Assembly: GCA_002336485.1 (NCBI GenBank)
Contig: DDCZ01000048.1
Coordinates: forward strand, 134,410-198,409
Direction: 5' to 3'
Origin: Flavobacteriales bacterium UBA1993
GTDB lineage: Bacteria > Bacteroidota > Bacteroidia > Flavobacteriales_G > Salibacteraceae
Length of the DNA stretch: 64,000 nucleotides
Shown: positions 45,318-53,757 of the stretch, piece by piece
How positions within the stretch are numbered: the first letter of the stretch is position 1
Layout: every line of letters begins with the position of its first letter
Notes under the pieces: model-generated
Database searches by the model: none
Told to the model about the DNA's origin: nothing
The model's input: only the letters and a program-made list of their open reading frames with translations
Position numbers and translations under genes: made by a program

Positions 45318-45338
45318 AGAACGAATCTATCAAGCCTC

Positions 45339-46547
45339 ATGGCAAAGCTTCTTAAGAAAGTAAAAGGAACACTGTTAATATCGGTGTCAGTCATCTTTTT
45401 TCTATGGTTTTCATCATTCGTGCCAAACCATAGAGGGCCCAAGATGGCCGACCTTGGTGTAACAAAGGTTGTGATTGATGCAGGTCATGGGGGACACGAT
45501 CCTGGAAACATAGGAACAGGGAGATATAAGCAAAGTGAGAAAGATATTGCGCTTGATGTTTCCTTGCAGCTGGGTGATTATATACAACGCGCATTTCCAG
45601 ATGTGGATGTTATTTATACCCGGAAGGAAGACAAATTTGTCACACTTAAAGGCCGAACCGAGATTGCCAATAAGATAAATGCCGACGTTTTTATTTCAAT
45701 TCATTGCAATTCAGCGGCGAATACGGCGGCATATGGCACGGAAACATTTGTGATGTCAATGACTAAGGTGAAAGCCAATTTGGAATTGGCGCAGCGCGAA
45801 AACTCGGTTGTACTGCTTGAAGAGAATTACGAACAGACCTACGGAGGGCTCGATCCAAACGACCCTGAAGCTATGATCGTCCATCAGATTGCCCAATCGG
45901 TGCACATGGATCAGAGTCTGAGTCTAAGTGCGAAAATTCAGGATCAATATCGTGAGCGAGTAAGTAGAAGAGATAGGGGCGTGAAGCAAGCACCTTACTG
46001 GGTAATTAGTTTTACTACAATGCCAAGTATATTGACGGAGCTTGGATTCTTGACAAACAAGGAAGAAGAGGATTTTTTAATTACCGAAAATGGCAAGGTT
46101 TATATGGCCTCGGCTATTTATCGAGCCTTTAAGGAATACAAGGCAGAAATTGAAGGCGTAGAGTTTAACGTTGCAGATTTTGACAAGCCAATCGAAACGG
46201 AAACTACAAAGGGACAAGATTCAGAAGTGACGAAGCCCGTTGAAACACCTACGGAATTCAGGAAAGAACCAGTTCGGTACAAGATTCAGTTAATGGCATC
46301 GTCTAAGAAAATTGAGCTGATGCCGGCCAATTTTAATGGTCTAGATGAAGTGAAAGAGTATGAAGTCCAAGGATTGTATAAGTACACTGTCGGAGAAGTG
46401 ACGGATTACAAAAAAGCCGTTTCTTTGCAGCGAGCTGTGCGAGAAAAGGCATTTCCTGGAGCGTTTATTATTGCGTTCCACCAAGGTAAGCGCATTCCAA
46501 TTTCACAGGCTTTAGAAATAACAAAGGCACAGAATCAAGCTAATTGA
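45339..46547 (+). CDS. N-acetylmuramoyl-L-alanine amidase with C-terminal SPOR-like domain
   Basis: A 402-residue AmiA/B/C-type (Amidase_3) zinc amidase that cuts the peptide from MurNAc in peptidoglycan. A membrane anchor or signal (LLISVSVIFFLWFSS) precedes VVIDAGHGGHDPGNIG (zinc His, Glu), SIHCNSAAN (zinc His) and ILTELGFLTNKEEEDF (catalytic Glu). The C-terminal ~80 residues (VRYKIQLMASSKKIEL onward) resemble a SPOR-type peptidoglycan-binding domain. I use ATG 45339; the upstream open frame to 45234 would overlap lptD and lacks a signal. The stop overlaps the MCE gene (TTGA). Confidence 0.88.
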   Translation: MAKLLKKVKGTLLISVSVIFFLWFSSFVPNHRGPKMADLGVTKVVIDAGHGGHDPGNIGTGRYKQSEKDIALDVSLQLGDYIQRAFPDVDVIYTRKEDKFVTLKGRTEIANKINADVFISIHCNSAANTAAYGTETFVMSMTKVKANLELAQRENSVVLLEENYEQTYGGLDPNDPEAMIVHQIAQSVHMDQSLSLSAKIQDQYRERVSRRDRGVKQAPYWVISFTTMPSILTELGFLTNKEEEDFLITENGKVYMASAIYRAFKEYKAEIEGVEFNVADFDKPIETETTKGQDSEVTKPVETPTEFRKEPVRYKIQLMASSKKIELMPANFNGLDEVKEYEVQGLYKYTVGEVTDYKKAVSLQRAVREKAFPGAFIIAFHQGKRIPISQALEITKAQNQAN

Positions 46548-47539
46548 AGATTAGAAACGAAATAAAGGTAGGCGTCGTAATTCTCGTTGCCCTCGGGTTG
46601 CTCTATTTTGGAATGAACTATCTAAAGGGATCTGACATTTTCTCCAGTGCACGCTACTATTACTCAGTCTACGATCGCATAGATGGTTTGACACGTGATA
46701 ATCCGGTCATGTTAAATGGAGCCAAGATAGGTCGGGTCGCCTCCGTTGACCTCATGCCAGAAAATGGAAATAAGGTGCTCGTAAAAATGGAAATTCAGCT
46801 TGAGGCGCTGCGCATTCCAGACAGCACACAAGCCGTAATTGTAAACCAGGACCTACTCGGGTCGAAGGCAATCAATCTCGATTTTCCAATTAACGGAAGT
46901 TTTGACATTGATAGTGATACACTGATACCAGGTATTGAAAAGGAAATTGGCCAAGTGGTCGAAGAAAGTCTAGCACCAATTCAGGCGAAAATTGAACGGA
47001 TTGTTGAAGAAACGTCCGATCTAATTGCTCATGTTCAGCTGACCATAACCACGATCAATAAAACTGTAAACACCGCAGAAGAGGCGATTGGCAGCATCAA
47101 ACACGCTACAGAGAGTATAGATACAATGGTTGTTAGTCAGCAAGCTAAGTTATCTCGAGTCCTTGACAATGTTGGTGCTATCACAGCAAACTTGCGGTCC
47201 AATAGTGAGAATATTAATAACATCCTTCAAAATGTGGCGACGATTAGTGATTCACTAACCAGAGCAAATTATGCTACCGCTGTTCAGAACGCATCAAGTG
47301 CATTGGCCCAGTTTGATTCGTTAATTACGAGCATCAATAACGGCGAAGGATCGCTGGGTCTGCTTGTAACAGATGATAAGTTATATCGAAACTTGGAGCA
47401 AGCTTCGATTGAAATTGACAAGCTGGCTGAGGACATTCGAAGACAACCGAAGCGCTACCTTTCTCCCCTTGGCAAGAAAAATAAGAACCCATTACCAGCA
47501 AAGAAGCGTGATGCAAACGGTAGGGTGATAGAAGAATAA
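46544..47539 (+). CDS. MlaD/MCE family lipid-transport protein
   Basis: A 331-residue MCE protein, the substrate-binding type subunit of lipid transport across the periplasm. It has the usual N-terminus KIRNEIKVGVVILVALG, one membrane helix (about 8-26), an MCE domain (about 37-115) with VYDRIDGLTRDNPVMLNGAK, and a long coiled-coil tail (about 140-290). The start is TTG at 46544, overlapping the amidase stop; the family N-terminus fixes this start. No MlaE/MlaF partner is in the window. Confidence 0.92.
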   Translation: MKIRNEIKVGVVILVALGLLYFGMNYLKGSDIFSSARYYYSVYDRIDGLTRDNPVMLNGAKIGRVASVDLMPENGNKVLVKMEIQLEALRIPDSTQAVIVNQDLLGSKAINLDFPINGSFDIDSDTLIPGIEKEIGQVVEESLAPIQAKIERIVEETSDLIAHVQLTITTINKTVNTAEEAIGSIKHATESIDTMVVSQQAKLSRVLDNVGAITANLRSNSENINNILQNVATISDSLTRANYATAVQNASSALAQFDSLITSINNGEGSLGLLVTDDKLYRNLEQASIEIDKLAEDIRRQPKRYLSPLGKKNKNPLPAKKRDANGRVIEE

Positions 47540-47554
47540 CACGGTCAAAACGCT

Positions 47555-47562
47555 TACATTTC
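47555..47562 (+). promoter_or_regulatory. possible -7 box before the Fe-S operon
   Basis: TACATTTC differs from TAnnTTTG at one position and lies 16 nt before the ATG of the membrane Fe-S protein. Confidence 0.3.
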
Positions 47563-47578
47563 GGCTAAATAAATCAAG

Positions 47579-48937
47579 ATGATTTCGAGTATTATTTTCA
47601 TCATTCTTCTGGTTGCAACGGCAGTTATTTTCATTCGAAGAATTCGAGAAATTCGGTATAACATTAATTTGGGTAGAGCCAAAGACCTCTCAGGGAATGT
47701 AGGCGAGCGATTGCGAATTATGGCTCGAGTCGCATTAGGCCAAAGCAAATTAATTACCAGACCAGTTGCAGGTATAATGCACGTGTTCATTTACATAGGC
47801 TTCATTATTATAAATGTTGAGATACTAGAAATTGTAACAGACGGAGCCCTTGGCACCCATAGAGCATTTCACGCCTTTTTGGGAGATGAGATTTACTATG
47901 TTTTTATCGGGCTTTTTGAAATCTTGGCGCTACTGGTTCTTATAGCATGTGTGACATTCCTGATTCGCCGAAATGTTGGACGAATAAAGCGCTTTAGTGG
48001 AAAGGAAATGACCAAGTGGCCTACATCTGATGCGAACATCATTCTCGTAATTGAGGTACTTCTTATGCTCGCCTTTTTGACCATGAACGCGGCTGATACT
48101 GTGTTGATGACTGCGCCGACCGACATGCTAATGTCGACTGGGATGGATCATTATTTAGGATTTAATTTTGGAGATTGGTTTTGGGTTAGTGCATACCTAA
48201 CCGGGCTTATGCCAAACAACATTGAAACGCTGTTTCTTATAGAACGTTTCTGCTGGTGGTTCCATATAGTGGGTGTGTTCGGATTCTCAATTTATGTGCT
48301 TTATTCGAAGCACTTTCACATTTTTATCGCGTTTCCAAACACATACTATTCTAGACTTAATAGTATGGGTGAATTGCCAAACTTGGAGGCGGTAAAAAAG
48401 GAGGTTGAACTGATGATGGATCCCAGTGCCGATCCATATGCCGCTCCGGCTGAAAATGCGGAGCCCCCTCAGCGGTTCGGCGCGAAGGATATCGAAGACT
48501 TAAGTTGGAAACAACTCATGGATGCATATTCATGCACAGAATGTGGAAGGTGTACCTCCGAGTGCCCAGCTAATCAAACTGGAAAGCTATTATCTCCGAG
48601 AAAGATTATGATGGATACGCGTGATCGGGTAGAGGAGTTAGGTAAGCACAGAAGGGCGAATGGTAAGGAGGCCTCTGACGAAATCAGTCTACTGGGAAAT
48701 TATATTACCAAAGAAGAGCTCTGGGCATGTACTACGTGCAATGCATGTGTTCAGGCATGTCCTGTAAACATTGACCCTCTCTCCATTATTGTGGATTTGA
48801 GGCGGTTCTTGGTAATGGAAGAATCGGCCGCGCCATCGGAATTGAATACCATGTTTACCAATGTAGAGAACAACGGCGCCCCGTGGCAATTTGCGCAGGC
48901 TGATCGTGGAAATTGGACAAATGAACTTTCTAGTTAA
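47579..48937 (+). CDS. membrane-bound (Fe-S)-binding oxidoreductase subunit
   Basis: A 452-residue protein with an N-terminal membrane part of about 5-6 helices, which carries candidate heme or quinone His residues in its loops, and a cytoplasmic ferredoxin-like domain with two 4Fe-4S motifs: CTECGRCTSECP (about 318-329) and CTTCNACVQACP (about 382-393). The layout recalls HdrC/NarI-type fusions that pass electrons between quinone and a CCG-domain partner. That partner (48958-49749) follows by 20 bp. The redox substrate is unknown. Confidence 0.85.
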   Translation: MISSIIFIILLVATAVIFIRRIREIRYNINLGRAKDLSGNVGERLRIMARVALGQSKLITRPVAGIMHVFIYIGFIIINVEILEIVTDGALGTHRAFHAFLGDEIYYVFIGLFEILALLVLIACVTFLIRRNVGRIKRFSGKEMTKWPTSDANIILVIEVLLMLAFLTMNAADTVLMTAPTDMLMSTGMDHYLGFNFGDWFWVSAYLTGLMPNNIETLFLIERFCWWFHIVGVFGFSIYVLYSKHFHIFIAFPNTYYSRLNSMGELPNLEAVKKEVELMMDPSADPYAAPAENAEPPQRFGAKDIEDLSWKQLMDAYSCTECGRCTSECPANQTGKLLSPRKIMMDTRDRVEELGKHRRANGKEASDEISLLGNYITKEELWACTTCNACVQACPVNIDPLSIIVDLRRFLVMEESAAPSELNTMFTNVENNGAPWQFAQADRGNWTNELSS

Positions 48938-48957
48938 TCCTAGATTAATACACTAAG

Positions 48958-49749
48958 ATGAGCGAGTCTATTAAAATAAGAACGATGGCCGAAATGACGG
49001 CTGCTGGAGAACAACCGGAAGTGCTTTTTTGGGTTGGATGCATGGGCAGCTTTGATGATCGGGCAAAAAGAATCACGAAGGCCTTTGCCAAAATATTGCT
49101 TCATGCCGATGTGAAGTTTGCAGTTCTAGGCGCCGAAGAAAGTTGCACAGGAGACCCGGCCAAGAGAGCTGGAAATGAGTTTTTATATCAAATGCAGGCT
49201 TTTACGAATATTCAAACTTTGAATGCGTATGAGGTGAAACGTATTGTGACAACGTGCCCACACTGTTTTAACATATTGAAGAACGAGTATCCTGAGCTGG
49301 GCGGTAACTACGAAGTGTTGCATCACTCGCAATTTTTGCAACAACTCCTCGAATCTGGTCGCATTTCAGTCGAAGGAGGAAAGTTTAAGGGAAAGAAAAT
49401 TACATTCCACGATCCTTGTTACCTAGGACGAGCCAATGGAGTTTATGAAGCACCGAGGGTGTTATTAGAAAAACTGGATGTCGAATTAGTTGAGATGAAG
49501 AGATGCAAGTCGCGCGGACTGTGTTGCGGTGCAGGTGGCGCTCAAATGTTTAAAGAGGCTGAAAAGGGAGATAAAGAAGTGAACGTGGAGCGAACCGAAG
49601 ATGCGTTGGAGGTTAAACCAGACATCATTGCGGCAGGTTGTCCGTTTTGCAATACAATGATGACAGATGGTGTAAAGCACTTTAATAAGGAAGAGGATAT
49701 TGAAGTGAAAGATCTAGCTGAACTTATTTCTGAAGCTGCCGACTTATGA
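48958..49749 (+). CDS. CCG-domain (Fe-S)-binding protein, HdrB-like
   Basis: A 263-residue soluble protein with two cysteine-rich CCG domains as in heterodisulfide reductase HdrB and LutA/GlpC. First set: WVGCMGSFDDRA with CPHCFNILKNEYP; second set: FHDPCYLGRANG, SRGLCCGAGGAQMFKE and AAGCPFCNTMMTDG. These bind a non-cubane or standard Fe-S cluster. It is expected to work with the preceding membrane subunit as a two-component reductase or dehydrogenase. The stop overlaps the next gene by 4 bp (ATGA). Confidence 0.9.
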   Translation: MSESIKIRTMAEMTAAGEQPEVLFWVGCMGSFDDRAKRITKAFAKILLHADVKFAVLGAEESCTGDPAKRAGNEFLYQMQAFTNIQTLNAYEVKRIVTTCPHCFNILKNEYPELGGNYEVLHHSQFLQQLLESGRISVEGGKFKGKKITFHDPCYLGRANGVYEAPRVLLEKLDVELVEMKRCKSRGLCCGAGGAQMFKEAEKGDKEVNVERTEDALEVKPDIIAAGCPFCNTMMTDGVKHFNKEEDIEVKDLAELISEAADL

Positions 49750-50243
49750 TGAACATGGAGCGTTTGACCCAAATGGACGGTGGTTCCCGTGTATGGATTT
49801 TTCAGTCATCCAAGGAATTAACCGGACAACTTGCTTCGGAGATTAAGAACGCATTGAACTCTTTTTTGGAGCAATGGGCGGCACATGGACAACCGCTTTT
49901 TTCTGGATTTGAAATTAGACATGAGCGATTCATTGTAGTTTCTGTTGATGAAGCTCAGGCTGGGGCCACAGGCTGTTCCATAGATAGCATGATGAAAGTG
50001 ATTCAGGAAGTCGATGCCTCACATGGATTAAACCTTCTGGATAGAATGAAAATAGCCTATCGACTTGATGGTAATATTGTGGAAGAATCGGTGCATGGTT
50101 TCACCGAGCATCTAAAAGAAGGCCGCATCAACGCTGATACCATCGTATTTAATAATGTCATCTCGACATTAGGAGATTTGGAATCGAAGTGGGAAGTGCC
50201 TGCAGGTGATAGCTGGGTAGCAAGCCTTATTCCGGCTTCGTAG
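49746..50243 (+). CDS. small conserved Bacteroidota protein (often mislabelled 'ABC transporter ATPase')
   Basis: A 165-residue soluble protein without Walker motifs, so the database label sometimes given to its family is not supported. It has SRVWIFQSSKELTGQLASEI near the N-terminus, then FLEQWAAHGQPLFSGFEIRH, FIVVSVDEAQAGATGCSIDS and a C-terminal SWVASLIPAS. The Cys in ATGCSIDS is a candidate reactive residue. It is translationally coupled to the CCG-domain protein, an association that recurs in the phylum. Its 3' end overlaps the convergent LptA-like gene by 17 bp. Confidence 0.75.
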   Translation: MMNMERLTQMDGGSRVWIFQSSKELTGQLASEIKNALNSFLEQWAAHGQPLFSGFEIRHERFIVVSVDEAQAGATGCSIDSMMKVIQEVDASHGLNLLDRMKIAYRLDGNIVEESVHGFTEHLKEGRINADTIVFNNVISTLGDLESKWEVPAGDSWVASLIPAS

Positions 50244-51987
50244 ACTCGGCGTTTGTTCGTGCTTTAGCCCCTGAACGCGTTTTCCCTCCTTTACTTGGTT
50301 TTTTCTCCGGTGCTGGATCAATTTCGATGGCTTCTTCCGATGCCTTTTGGTCGGTAGCTGTTTGTTTCACAGAGTCGGGGTCAGTTCTTGTAGACAATGA
50401 ATCATTGGACTCAACGACGATCACGGGTTTTGGATCGGACTGTTTTCTTGTTGGTTTTTTCGGAAGCATAGGAGAACTTGTACCTAATACCAAGTCTTCA
50501 ACTGAACCAGGTCTTTCGCTTATTCGCCACCTGAAATTATCAAGCTTTGCTCCGCCAACCGGCATATCGTCAGAAGGCGTAATGGTTGCAGTTGGTCTAT
50601 CGTAGAAGCTAATGCTCTGAATGCGATTTGAATCAATCTTAATGGTCATGTTGGAGCACTTTGTTTCGTTGACCCCGATGAGTGTTTGGTCTTCTTCTCT
50701 TGGATAGTAAACCGTTTGGCCATTGCCAAAAACATCAACTCGATTTAGAGAAGCACCTTGAAAATAGCCAATCATATCTAGGCCTTTAATCTGATTGTAG
50801 AATATGCTGTCTTCGTGCGAAATGATAAATGCACGCTGATTCATATACATTTTGTCCATGGTGCCCTTTGACATGGTGAGACGAATAGAATCGGCCGTGA
50901 TTTGATTGTTCTCTGACCAAATTATTGGATCAGTATATAAGTAAATGATACTATCCTTGGTTTGGTATATAAGCGAGTCGCATTGGCCTTGCATGTCGTT
51001 TTTGAAAAATCGTGTTCTATGATATGTTCGTATGATTCGATCGTGAGTAAGGCTATCAACATAGGAGTGGAGTGTGTCCGCAACCAAGAAAAAGGTGTCG
51101 CCACTCATATCTTGTTTCATGAGCATATTATCCGTTACGTAGCTTATGCTGTCGGCTTCATAATAAATGGCATAATCACCATTCACTTCAAATTTTTGAC
51201 CTGTGTCTATCAATACAACGTTGCATTTTGACACACCTATTTGTTTGGTTTCATCATACTCAATCGTGTCACCGCGTAAAATTTGACCGGAAGATAAAAT
51301 CTCTGCATTTCCCACAAAGTGGGCTTCATTTGCAAGTTGATCAAACCAGCCAAACTCGCAGTAGATCTTGCGGTTATCAAATTCAATGTTTGTTGGTCCA
51401 AAGAACCACGTCTTTTCGCGATCTGATGAATAGTGCATTGTATCGGTCATTATTGTATAGTCCGGATGCTTCATAACAACATCCGTCTTATAGTGGAATA
51501 CTCTGCTCTCCGTAAAATATTGACCTCGTTTGCTCGTCAGGTGAATACCCTCTTGCTTACTATCTATTTCACCTCCATTGTAGTAAGCGCCAACTTTCGT
51601 TTCGCGATTATAATCCAAGAAATCTGTTTTCAGGGTTGAGCTTCCATTGTCTATAATCACGTTACTTCTAAACTTGGCAATCTTCGTGTTTCCGTCATAA
51701 AAGAGCGAGTCGCCAACCAATGTTAGTAAGTCATTCTCCACGATTCTTACGTTACCTTCTGCTTTAACACTGTTGTTGTCGAAGAGGAGAGCGCTGTCGC
51801 AAAACATGAGCGCATCTTGATGCTTCAAACGAACGTGCCCCTTTAGTTTGTTAGCGCCTTTTGGAGTGTATTGATCTACGGTGAATTTATCGGCATGCAA
51901 CAGCTCAATCTCTTGGACCTTTGACTGGCCAAAAGCATTGGAAGTAAGCAACACTATGAAAATGGCTATATATCGAGCCGATTGCAT
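50227..51987 (-). CDS. LptA/OstA-like LPS-transport protein
   Basis: A 586-residue exported protein. The signal peptide (YIAIFIVLLTSNAFGQS) is followed by repeated OstA-type beta-jellyroll segments (KGHVRLKHQDALMFCDSA, AEGNVRIVENDLLTLVGD, and similar units to about residue 480), and a Pro/Lys/Ser-rich C-terminal tail (about 520-586). This is the Bacteroidota long form of LptA/LptC-like bridge proteins. It probably works with LptD (42642-45257). It starts 2 nt after the purA stop. Confidence 0.85.
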   Translation of the reverse strand: MQSARYIAIFIVLLTSNAFGQSKVQEIELLHADKFTVDQYTPKGANKLKGHVRLKHQDALMFCDSALLFDNNSVKAEGNVRIVENDLLTLVGDSLFYDGNTKIAKFRSNVIIDNGSSTLKTDFLDYNRETKVGAYYNGGEIDSKQEGIHLTSKRGQYFTESRVFHYKTDVVMKHPDYTIMTDTMHYSSDREKTWFFGPTNIEFDNRKIYCEFGWFDQLANEAHFVGNAEILSSGQILRGDTIEYDETKQIGVSKCNVVLIDTGQKFEVNGDYAIYYEADSISYVTDNMLMKQDMSGDTFFLVADTLHSYVDSLTHDRIIRTYHRTRFFKNDMQGQCDSLIYQTKDSIIYLYTDPIIWSENNQITADSIRLTMSKGTMDKMYMNQRAFIISHEDSIFYNQIKGLDMIGYFQGASLNRVDVFGNGQTVYYPREEDQTLIGVNETKCSNMTIKIDSNRIQSISFYDRPTATITPSDDMPVGGAKLDNFRWRISERPGSVEDLVLGTSSPMLPKKPTRKQSDPKPVIVVESNDSLSTRTDPDSVKQTATDQKASEEAIEIDPAPEKKPSKGGKTRSGAKARTNAESTKPE

Positions 51988-51989
51988 CT

Positions 51990-53264
51990 CTATGCCAATT
52001 GCAAATCCCGAACCATTGTTTGGGTTCGGTCAGGACCAAGGGAAACGATCGAGATTGGACACTCGGTTTCCTTTTCAATAAAGTCGATATAATCTTCCAG
52101 TTCCTTGGGGAGCGCTTCGTTCGCGTTAAGCTCTGTCATCCATCCGGGTTGCGCCGTATAGTTTGTTTTGATCCGAGGATCGGCATGATCGAAAGGAAGC
52201 TCAGTAGTAGACTTATCGTCCATTGAATAGGAAGTACAAACCTCAATATTGCTGAAATCGCTTAGGACATCCGCTTTCGTCATAATCAGTTTTGTAACAC
52301 CATTTAGCATAACAGCATAGTTAAGTGCTACCATGTCTAGCCAACCGCATCTTCTTGGTCTTCCAGTCGTTGCTCCATATTCATGTCCAATGTCACGAAG
52401 CTTTTGACCTACTTCGTCTTCAAGTTCAGTAGGGAACGGTCCGCTTCCAACGCGTGTGCAATAGGCTTTGAAAATTCCGTAAACATCTCCGATTTTGTTT
52501 GGAGCAATTCCAAGGCCCGTGCAAGCTCCGGCGCAGATAGTATTTGATGAAGTAACAAATGGGTAAGAGCCGAACTCGATGTCGAGCAGAGACCCCTGAG
52601 CTCCTTCTGCTAGAATACGTTTGCCATTTTTAAGTGCATTGTTGATGTAGTATTCTGAATCAGTAAATGGGATCTTTCGAATGTTTTGAGCTGTTTCCAT
52701 CCAAACTTTTTCCATCTCCTCTAATCCATCATAGGCAAAGTCCATTCGGTCAAGCATCTGAATATGCTTTTCCTTCAATGCATTGTATCGATCCTTAAAG
52801 TCAGGCGCCTCGAGGTCTCCTATTCGTAAACCGTTCCGCCCAGTTTTATCCATGTATGTAGGGCCAATTCCCTTAAGCGTGGAGCCAATTTTATCCTTTC
52901 CTTTTGCCGCTTCAGAAGCTGCGTCGAGCAATCGATGTGTTGGAAGAATAAGGTGGGCTTTTCTTGAAATGAGCAAGCGCTCAGTATAAGGCACATTTTG
53001 CGCCACGAGATTGTCAATTTCTTTTTGGAAAATGACGGGGTCTATAACCACGCCGTTTCCAACCAAATTCATTTTTCCGGAATGGAAAATTCCAGAAGGA
53101 ATCGTGTGTAAGACAAATTTTTGACCGTCAAACTCCAGGGTGTGTCCAGCATTTGGTCCACCTTGAAATCGAGCGATAATATCATATTTTGGAGTCAAGA
53201 CGTCGACAATTTTGCCTTTTCCTTCATCGCCCCACTGCATGCCTAATAACACATCTACTTTCAT
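51990..53264 (-). CDS. purA: adenylosuccinate synthase
   Basis: PurA makes adenylosuccinate from IMP, aspartate and GTP, the first AMP-specific step. The 424-residue protein has LLGMQWGDEGKGKIVDVL (P-loop), GGPNAGHTLEFDGQKFVLH, EGAQGSLLDIEFGSYPFVTS and the C-terminal GPDRTQTM. All catalytic stretches are intact and the length is normal. It sits 28 bp downstream of the Fur-like gene on the same strand. Confidence 0.97.
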   Translation of the reverse strand: MKVDVLLGMQWGDEGKGKIVDVLTPKYDIIARFQGGPNAGHTLEFDGQKFVLHTIPSGIFHSGKMNLVGNGVVIDPVIFQKEIDNLVAQNVPYTERLLISRKAHLILPTHRLLDAASEAAKGKDKIGSTLKGIGPTYMDKTGRNGLRIGDLEAPDFKDRYNALKEKHIQMLDRMDFAYDGLEEMEKVWMETAQNIRKIPFTDSEYYINNALKNGKRILAEGAQGSLLDIEFGSYPFVTSSNTICAGACTGLGIAPNKIGDVYGIFKAYCTRVGSGPFPTELEDEVGQKLRDIGHEYGATTGRPRRCGWLDMVALNYAVMLNGVTKLIMTKADVLSDFSNIEVCTSYSMDDKSTTELPFDHADPRIKTNYTAQPGWMTELNANEALPKELEDYIDFIEKETECPISIVSLGPDRTQTMVRDLQLA

Positions 53265-53292
53265 AATTCTCTCTTTGAATATAGCCCTAAGA

Positions 53293-53739
53293 TTAAGACT
53301 TTTCAGGTTGCTTTACCGCATAAAAGTTTAATGAATGGTGCAAGATTTTTATGCCCAAAGATTCCTCTAATGCGTTTTTTATTAATTGAAGTCTTGGATC
53401 GCAAAATTCCTTTACTTCTCCAGTGTCCGTGAAGATAATGTGGTCGTGCTGTCTGTTTGCGAAACTCTTTTCGAATTGTGCTTGCGACTGCCCAAACTGA
53501 TGTTTTCGGATCAGGTTGCAAGCGAGAAGCAAATCAATGGTGTTGTACAACGTGGCTCGGCTTACCCGATACTTTTTGTTTTTCATCTGAACGTAGAGTG
53601 TCTCCACATCGAAATGCCCATCGGCGCTGTAAATTTCTTCCAATATCGCAAACCGCTCTGGGGTTTTTCGATGCCCGTGTTCCTCAAGATAACTCTTGAA
53701 TACACCACGTACTTGAAGTTTAATTTCTGGCTGCTTCAT
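53293..53739 (-). CDS. Fur-family transcriptional regulator
   Basis: A 148-residue Fur-like protein. The winged-helix part has RKTPERFAILEEIYSADGHFD and the recognition helix YRVSRATLYNTIDLL; the dimerisation domain has the regulatory metal motif NRQHDHIIFTDTGEVKEF. The paired CxxC structural zinc cysteines of classic Fur are absent (the position reads TDTG), so its metal specificity is uncertain. Own promoter box at 53750-53757. The order spoT-fur-purA is conserved in Bacteroidota. Confidence 0.9.
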   Translation of the reverse strand: MKQPEIKLQVRGVFKSYLEEHGHRKTPERFAILEEIYSADGHFDVETLYVQMKNKKYRVSRATLYNTIDLLLACNLIRKHQFGQSQAQFEKSFANRQHDHIIFTDTGEVKEFCDPRLQLIKNALEESLGIKILHHSLNFYAVKQPEKS

Positions 53740-53749
53740 TTGAAGGGCG

Positions 53750-53757
53750 CAAAGGTA
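53750..53757 (-). promoter_or_regulatory. putative -7 box of the fur-like gene
   Basis: Minus-strand TACCTTTG is an exact TAnnTTTG match, directly after the spoT stop and 10 nt before the fur-like ATG. It suggests that fur can be transcribed independently of spoT, with a very short leader. Confidence 0.5.

Noticed and set aside
45234..45338. Longer amidase reading that starts inside lptD
   Set aside because: It would overlap the 5' end of lptD and put an Arg/Lys-rich stretch before the membrane anchor; ATG 45339 gives a normal exported amidase.
50327..50605. Plus-strand frame opposite the LptA-like gene tail
   Set aside because: An antisense shadow of the Pro/Lys/Ser-rich tail; no start signal or domain.
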